From positions 2,447 through 11,301 of the forward strand of contig CAKWRB010000026.1 in assembly GCA_934845495.1 (NCBI GenBank): a DNA stretch of 8,855 nt. Direction: 5' to 3'. Position numbers and translations under genes: made by a program. The DNA is from an uncultured bacterium. Lineage in GTDB: Bacteria; Bacillota; Clostridia; Oscillospirales; Ruminococcaceae. A model generated the notes under the pieces. The model was not told the origin of the DNA. It was given only the letters and a program-made list of their open reading frames with translations, and did not search any database. Of this stretch, positions 6,402 through 8,855 are shown piece after piece (positions within the stretch are counted from its first letter, which is position 1; every line of letters begins with the position of its first letter).

Positions 6402-7028
6402 TCATTCAGGATCAGCGCCGGCCGTCTGACCGGGGCTGTCGTTGGTCTGTTCATGTTCCTGCCGGCGTTTCACCAACCGGAACGCAAAGCCGGCCCCAAA
6501 GGCCAGCAGCGCCACCGGCCGCGGGGTGATGCGGCTCTCGGCATAGAGATCATCTTCCTCCCGGAAGAAGTCCGGCAGGATCAGGATCTCAGGGTAATCC
6601 ACTGTAAAGATCCGGCCCAATGCCAGATAGATGCCATATACAGCGGCATTGGTACGGCCTGCCCGGACGGCTGCCTGCGCAGCATCGCCGCCCGTGGTGA
6701 GGATCCGCACGGCGGTGTGGTGGATGTGGATCTGACGGAGCAGCCTGGCAAGCGAGGCCGGAAGGGACGCTGCCGCATCCAGCACCAGCTGGGCATCCAC
6801 CTGCTCGATCAGGGGAGATTTCTTTTTCTTCTTGGGTTTCTCCGGCGGCTTCTGCTCCGACTGCGGCTTCTGGGGCGGAGCTTCCTCCTCCGGGGTCTCG
6901 TAGACCTGTACCCGGAAGGGGCCCACCCCGGCCCAGACAGTCAGCCTGGAATTATAGCGAATCCGGACGCTGACCGGCAGCCAGAGGAGCAGGATCAGCA
7001 GCACCGGGATCAGCAGCAGCCATTTCAC
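6402..7028 (-). CDS. DUF2953 domain membrane-anchored protein
   Basis: The function is unknown. The 208-residue product begins with one strong membrane segment (about residues 3-20, LLLIPVLLILLLWLPV), followed by a short beta-like stretch (VRIRYNSRLTVWAGVGPFRVQVY). Next comes a linker of Pro, Glu, Gln and Lys (about 47-73, ending in a run of five lysines) and then a helical and beta domain with TNAAVYGIYLALGRIF and ITPRPVALLAFGAGFAF, the pattern I associate with DUF2953. A second hydrophobic stretch at about 168-185 may be a membrane helix or dip. The start is GTG at 7028, with AGGAGG seven bases upstream, overlapping the scpB stop by four bases (GTGA). The next gene is gerW. DUF2953 proteins often sit beside ytfJ in spore formers, so a sporulation-linked role is an inference from context only. 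Confidence 0.82.
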   Translation of the reverse strand: MKWLLLIPVLLILLLWLPVSVRIRYNSRLTVWAGVGPFRVQVYETPEEEAPPQKPQSEQKPPEKPKKKKKSPLIEQVDAQLVLDAAASLPASLARLLRQIHIHHTAVRILTTGGDAAQAAVRAGRTNAAVYGIYLALGRIFTVDYPEILILPDFFREEDDLYAESRITPRPVALLAFGAGFAFRLVKRRQEHEQTNDSPGQTAGADPE

Positions 7029-7600
7029 GGCCTACCCTCCTGTTCCTCTGCCGGGTCGGGCTGCCCCGGGGAAGCTGCCGTGATATCCGGCAGCTGCTCC
7101 AGGCTCTGCAGCCCAAAACACCGCAGAAAATTGGCGGTGGTGCGGTAGGCGATGGGGCGCCCGGGCAATTCCAGGCGTCCGGCCTCCTCCACCAGGTCCC
7201 GTGCCACCAGCGAGTTCACAGCCGAGCTGGAATCCACTCCCCGGATCTGCTCCACAAAGGCACGGGTCACCGGCTGGTTGTAGGCGATGATGGCCAGCAC
7301 CTCCATAGCCGACTGGGAGAGCGGACTGCTGCGCTTCTGGCTCAGCACCGAGCGGATCAGCTCGCCGTACTCCTCCCGGGTGGAGAGCTGAACGCTCTCC
7401 TCCAGCTCCAGCAGCTCCAGCGGAAGGCCTGCCTCCTGCAAGCGGCCCTGCAGCCGCTCCAGCGCCTGGCGCAGTGCCGCCTTATCCACTCCCAGCCCTT
7501 CGGCCAGCCGCTCCAGCTCCAGCGGTTCCCCGGCGGCAAACAGCACCGCCAGGATCCTCCGGTCGCCGGTATCAAAGAGTGGTTGTTGTTTCTCGTTCAT
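7025..7600 (-). CDS. scpB: Segregation and condensation protein B
   Basis: ScpB forms dimers that bind the ScpA kleisin and complete the SMC-ScpAB condensin, which organises and separates sister chromosomes. The 191-residue product has two winged-helix domains: the first is AVLFAAGEPLELERLAEGLG with an LSTREEYGELIRSVL wing, and the second carries the signature SQSAMEVLAIIAYNQPVTRAFVEQIRGVDS, RDLVEEAGR, GRPIAYRTTANFLRCFGL. The start is the ATG at 7600, with GGAGG six bases upstream. The longer open frame up to 7654 lies within scpA and is not needed. It overlaps the 3' end of scpA by 29 bases, a typical coupled pair. Confidence 0.95.
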   Translation of the reverse strand: MNEKQQPLFDTGDRRILAVLFAAGEPLELERLAEGLGVDKAALRQALERLQGRLQEAGLPLELLELEESVQLSTREEYGELIRSVLSQKRSSPLSQSAMEVLAIIAYNQPVTRAFVEQIRGVDSSSAVNSLVARDLVEEAGRLELPGRPIAYRTTANFLRCFGLQSLEQLPDITAASPGQPDPAEEQEGRP

Positions 7601-8369
7601 CTCTGTCCTCCTGCTCGGTGTGGGGCGCGGCAAACTGCCGGTCCACTTCTGCAAGTTCCTCTTCGGTCAGGCTGCGGTAGTCGGTCACTTCCACATCGCC
7701 GGCCTCGTTCAGGCGCACCCGCCCGGATTTCATCAGCTCCAGCAGCGCCAGAAAGGTGGCTACCATCTCACTGCGCTCCCGGCTTTGGGAAAACAACCCC
7801 CAAAAACTCATGCAGCTGGTGTGGTACAGGCGGCGCAGAATCGAAACAATCCTGGAACCCACCGAAACGAAGCGGGCTGCCACAATGGGGCGAAACACCT
7901 CGGTGGGCGGCGGCTGGAACCGCTCCCCCTTTCCCAGCGCATTCCGATAGGCTAAGAGCAGCACCGCCGGCGGATGGCAGAGCCGGTAGGTGAGATCCAC
8001 CCCCAACGGCATGGCCGGTCGGGTAAATACATCGTCCAACCGGCTCTGGGCGGCCAGCAGTGCTGCCGCCTGGCGACAGGCCTGGTATTCCAGCAGCTGT
8101 CCGGTCAGTTCCCGACGGGGGTCCTCGTCCTTTTCATGCTTGGGGAGCAGCTCCACCGTCTTGATGTAGACCAGCCGGGCTGCCATCTCGATGAATTCGC
8201 TGCCCACCTCCAGATCTGCCTCCTCCATCTGGCGCACAGCTTCGGTGTACTGTTCCACCAGGGTGGAGATCTCGATGTCATAGATGTTGAGTTTGTGCCG
8301 GGCGATCAGCGTGAGGATCAGATCAAGAGGTCCCTCCACCTCACCGGCCCGGAAGGAAAGTTTCTCCAT
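7572..8369 (-). CDS. scpA: Segregation and condensation protein A (kleisin)
   Basis: ScpA is the kleisin that bridges the two SMC ATPase heads and carries ScpB, forming the condensin ring used in chromosome segregation. The 265-residue product begins with the family hallmark FRAGEVEGPLDLILTLIARHKLNIYDIEI, followed by FIEMAARLVYIKTVELLP, the N-terminal region that contacts the SMC neck. The middle is variable. The C-terminal winged-helix domain that caps the SMC head shows MVATFLALLELMKSGRVRL, then DYRSLTEEELAEVDRQF. The end is hydrophilic with four consecutive Thr. The ATG at 8369 has only a G-rich, imperfect Shine-Dalgarno sequence (GGGGG five bases upstream). It starts 9 bases after the upstream protease-like gene ends, so reinitiation from that gene is likely. 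Confidence 0.95.
   Translation of the reverse strand: MEKLSFRAGEVEGPLDLILTLIARHKLNIYDIEISTLVEQYTEAVRQMEEADLEVGSEFIEMAARLVYIKTVELLPKHEKDEDPRRELTGQLLEYQACRQAAALLAAQSRLDDVFTRPAMPLGVDLTYRLCHPPAVLLLAYRNALGKGERFQPPPTEVFRPIVAARFVSVGSRIVSILRRLYHTSCMSFWGLFSQSRERSEMVATFLALLELMKSGRVRLNEAGDVEVTDYRSLTEEELAEVDRQFAAPHTEQEDRDERETTTTL
7607..7611 (-). promoter_or_regulatory. Ribosome binding site of scpB, inside scpA
   Basis: GGAGG on the minus strand is six bases before the ATG at 7600 and lies within scpA coding sequence. It rules against the in-frame ATG at 7654. Confidence 0.75.
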
Positions 8370-8378
8370 ATCCGCCCC

Positions 8379-8855
8379 CTACATGATCAATTCCGGAATA
8401 AAGGCCGTAATCGCATACATGCCATCCAGAAGATGCCCGGTAAAGAAGGCGATGATGTTGGTGAACAGATCGGTAAAGAGCAGCAGCGCCAGGAAGATGC
8501 TGTTGATGGCTCTGGCATAGCGGTAGTAGGTCATCAGCCAGCGCCGGGGCAGCAGGTATTCCACCAGGCGGCTGCCATCCAGCGGAGGCACCGGCAGGAG
8601 ATTAAACACCGCCAGCGACACGCTGATCGATGCAATGGTCTGCAGGATCAGAACCATATAGTAGAGTGTGTCCACATCTGCGCCATTATAGTATCCCCGG
8701 ATCCAGTACCCCATCGAAATCTGGGCCAGGATCAGGAACAGGAAGCCCATGAGCAGGTTGGCCAGGGGGCCAGCCATGGCTGTGATGACCATATCCCGAC
8801 GGGGATTCTTGTAGTAGCGGGGGTCCACCGGCACCGGTTTGGCCCAGCCCACACC
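8379..8855 (-). CDS. Site-2 protease family (M50) membrane protein, C-terminal part, cut by the window edge
   Basis: M50 proteins are zinc metalloproteases that cut substrates inside the membrane. The 158 residues present show the C-terminal signatures: GWAKPVPVDPRYYKNPRRDM, the AMAGPLANLL segment, and the second zinc-ligand motif FNLLPVPPLDGSR with its Asp. The first motif, HEXXH, would lie off the right edge, so activity cannot be confirmed. At least three membrane helices are visible (ITAMAGPLANLLMGFLFLIL; a YMVLILQTIASISVSLAVF stretch; INSIFLALLLFTDLFTNIIAF). This subgroup (YwhC-like, without PDZ or CBS domains in the visible part) is often found next to scpA in Firmicutes. The frame is open to the last base of the window. 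It ends 9 bases before scpA. Confidence 0.9.
   Translation of the reverse strand, partial: GVGWAKPVPVDPRYYKNPRRDMVITAMAGPLANLLMGFLFLILAQISMGYWIRGYYNGADVDTLYYMVLILQTIASISVSLAVFNLLPVPPLDGSRLVEYLLPRRWLMTYYRYARAINSIFLALLLFTDLFTNIIAFFTGHLLDGMYAITAFIPELIM

Noticed and set aside
6383..6454. A 24-residue N-terminal extension of GerW from the ATG at 6454
   Set aside because: It would overlap the DUF2953 gene, has no ribosome binding site, and does not look like the family; the ATG at 6382 has GAGGTG at proper spacing.
3755..6529. A 924-codon plus-strand open frame
   Set aside because: It runs antisense, codon for codon, to rluB, the carboxypeptidase gene and gerW, which are certain genes. Its His/Leu/Gln/Gly-rich product resembles no family and it crosses intergenic gaps. 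It is a by-product of codon bias.
7601..7654. An N-terminal extension of ScpB from the ATG at 7654
   Set aside because: It lies inside scpA and reads as Arg/Pro-rich shadow; the ATG at 7600 has GGAGG six bases upstream.

Overview
The window looks like core chromosome from a GC-rich, Gram-positive, spore-forming-type Firmicute, most likely class Clostridia and perhaps the Ruminococcaceae/Oscillospiraceae group. The evidence is a run of Firmicutes-typical genes (remA/DUF370, gerW/ytfJ, scpA-scpB, a yicC-remA-gmk-rpoZ-priA cluster), strong AGGAGG-type ribosome binding sites, and GC-rich codons. The genus cannot be named from this sequence alone. All 13 genes lie on the minus strand, so transcription runs from high to low coordinates. 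Both outermost genes are cut by the window edge. No gap between genes exceeds about 100 bases.

Upstream block (8855 to 3517, in order of transcription): the C-terminal part of an M50 site-2-protease-like membrane protein; scpA and scpB, the kleisin and winged-helix partners of the SMC condensin; a DUF2953 membrane-anchored protein; gerW (ytfJ), a sporulation protein; a D-Ala-D-Ala carboxypeptidase; rluB, a 23S rRNA pseudouridine synthase; and a 114-residue protein I do not recognise. Gaps are 0 to 54 bases with several start/stop overlaps, so this is probably one operon whose promoter lies off the right edge. The order scpA-scpB-...-dac-...-rluB recalls the Bacillus subtilis scpA-scpB-ypuI-dacB-spmA-spmB-rluB region, with spmA/spmB missing here.

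Downstream block (3495 to 1): a clear sigma-A-type promoter (TTGACA, 17 bases, TATTAT) opens a second operon: yicC (endoribonuclease family), remA (DNA-binding regulator), gmk (guanylate kinase), rpoZ (RNA polymerase omega), then a 92-base gap with a 9-bp perfect hairpin, then priA (replication restart helicase), whose last third or so is off the left edge. This matches the Bacillus yloC-remA-gmk-rpoZ-coaBC-priA order except that coaBC is absent.

I see no mobile element, CRISPR array, tRNA, rRNA or riboswitch. I also find no convincing new biological system. The most open item is the 114-residue unknown protein between rluB and the yicC promoter. Very long open frames on the plus strand, including one of 924 codons, are antisense shadows that arise because the real genes avoid TTA, CTA and TCA codons.
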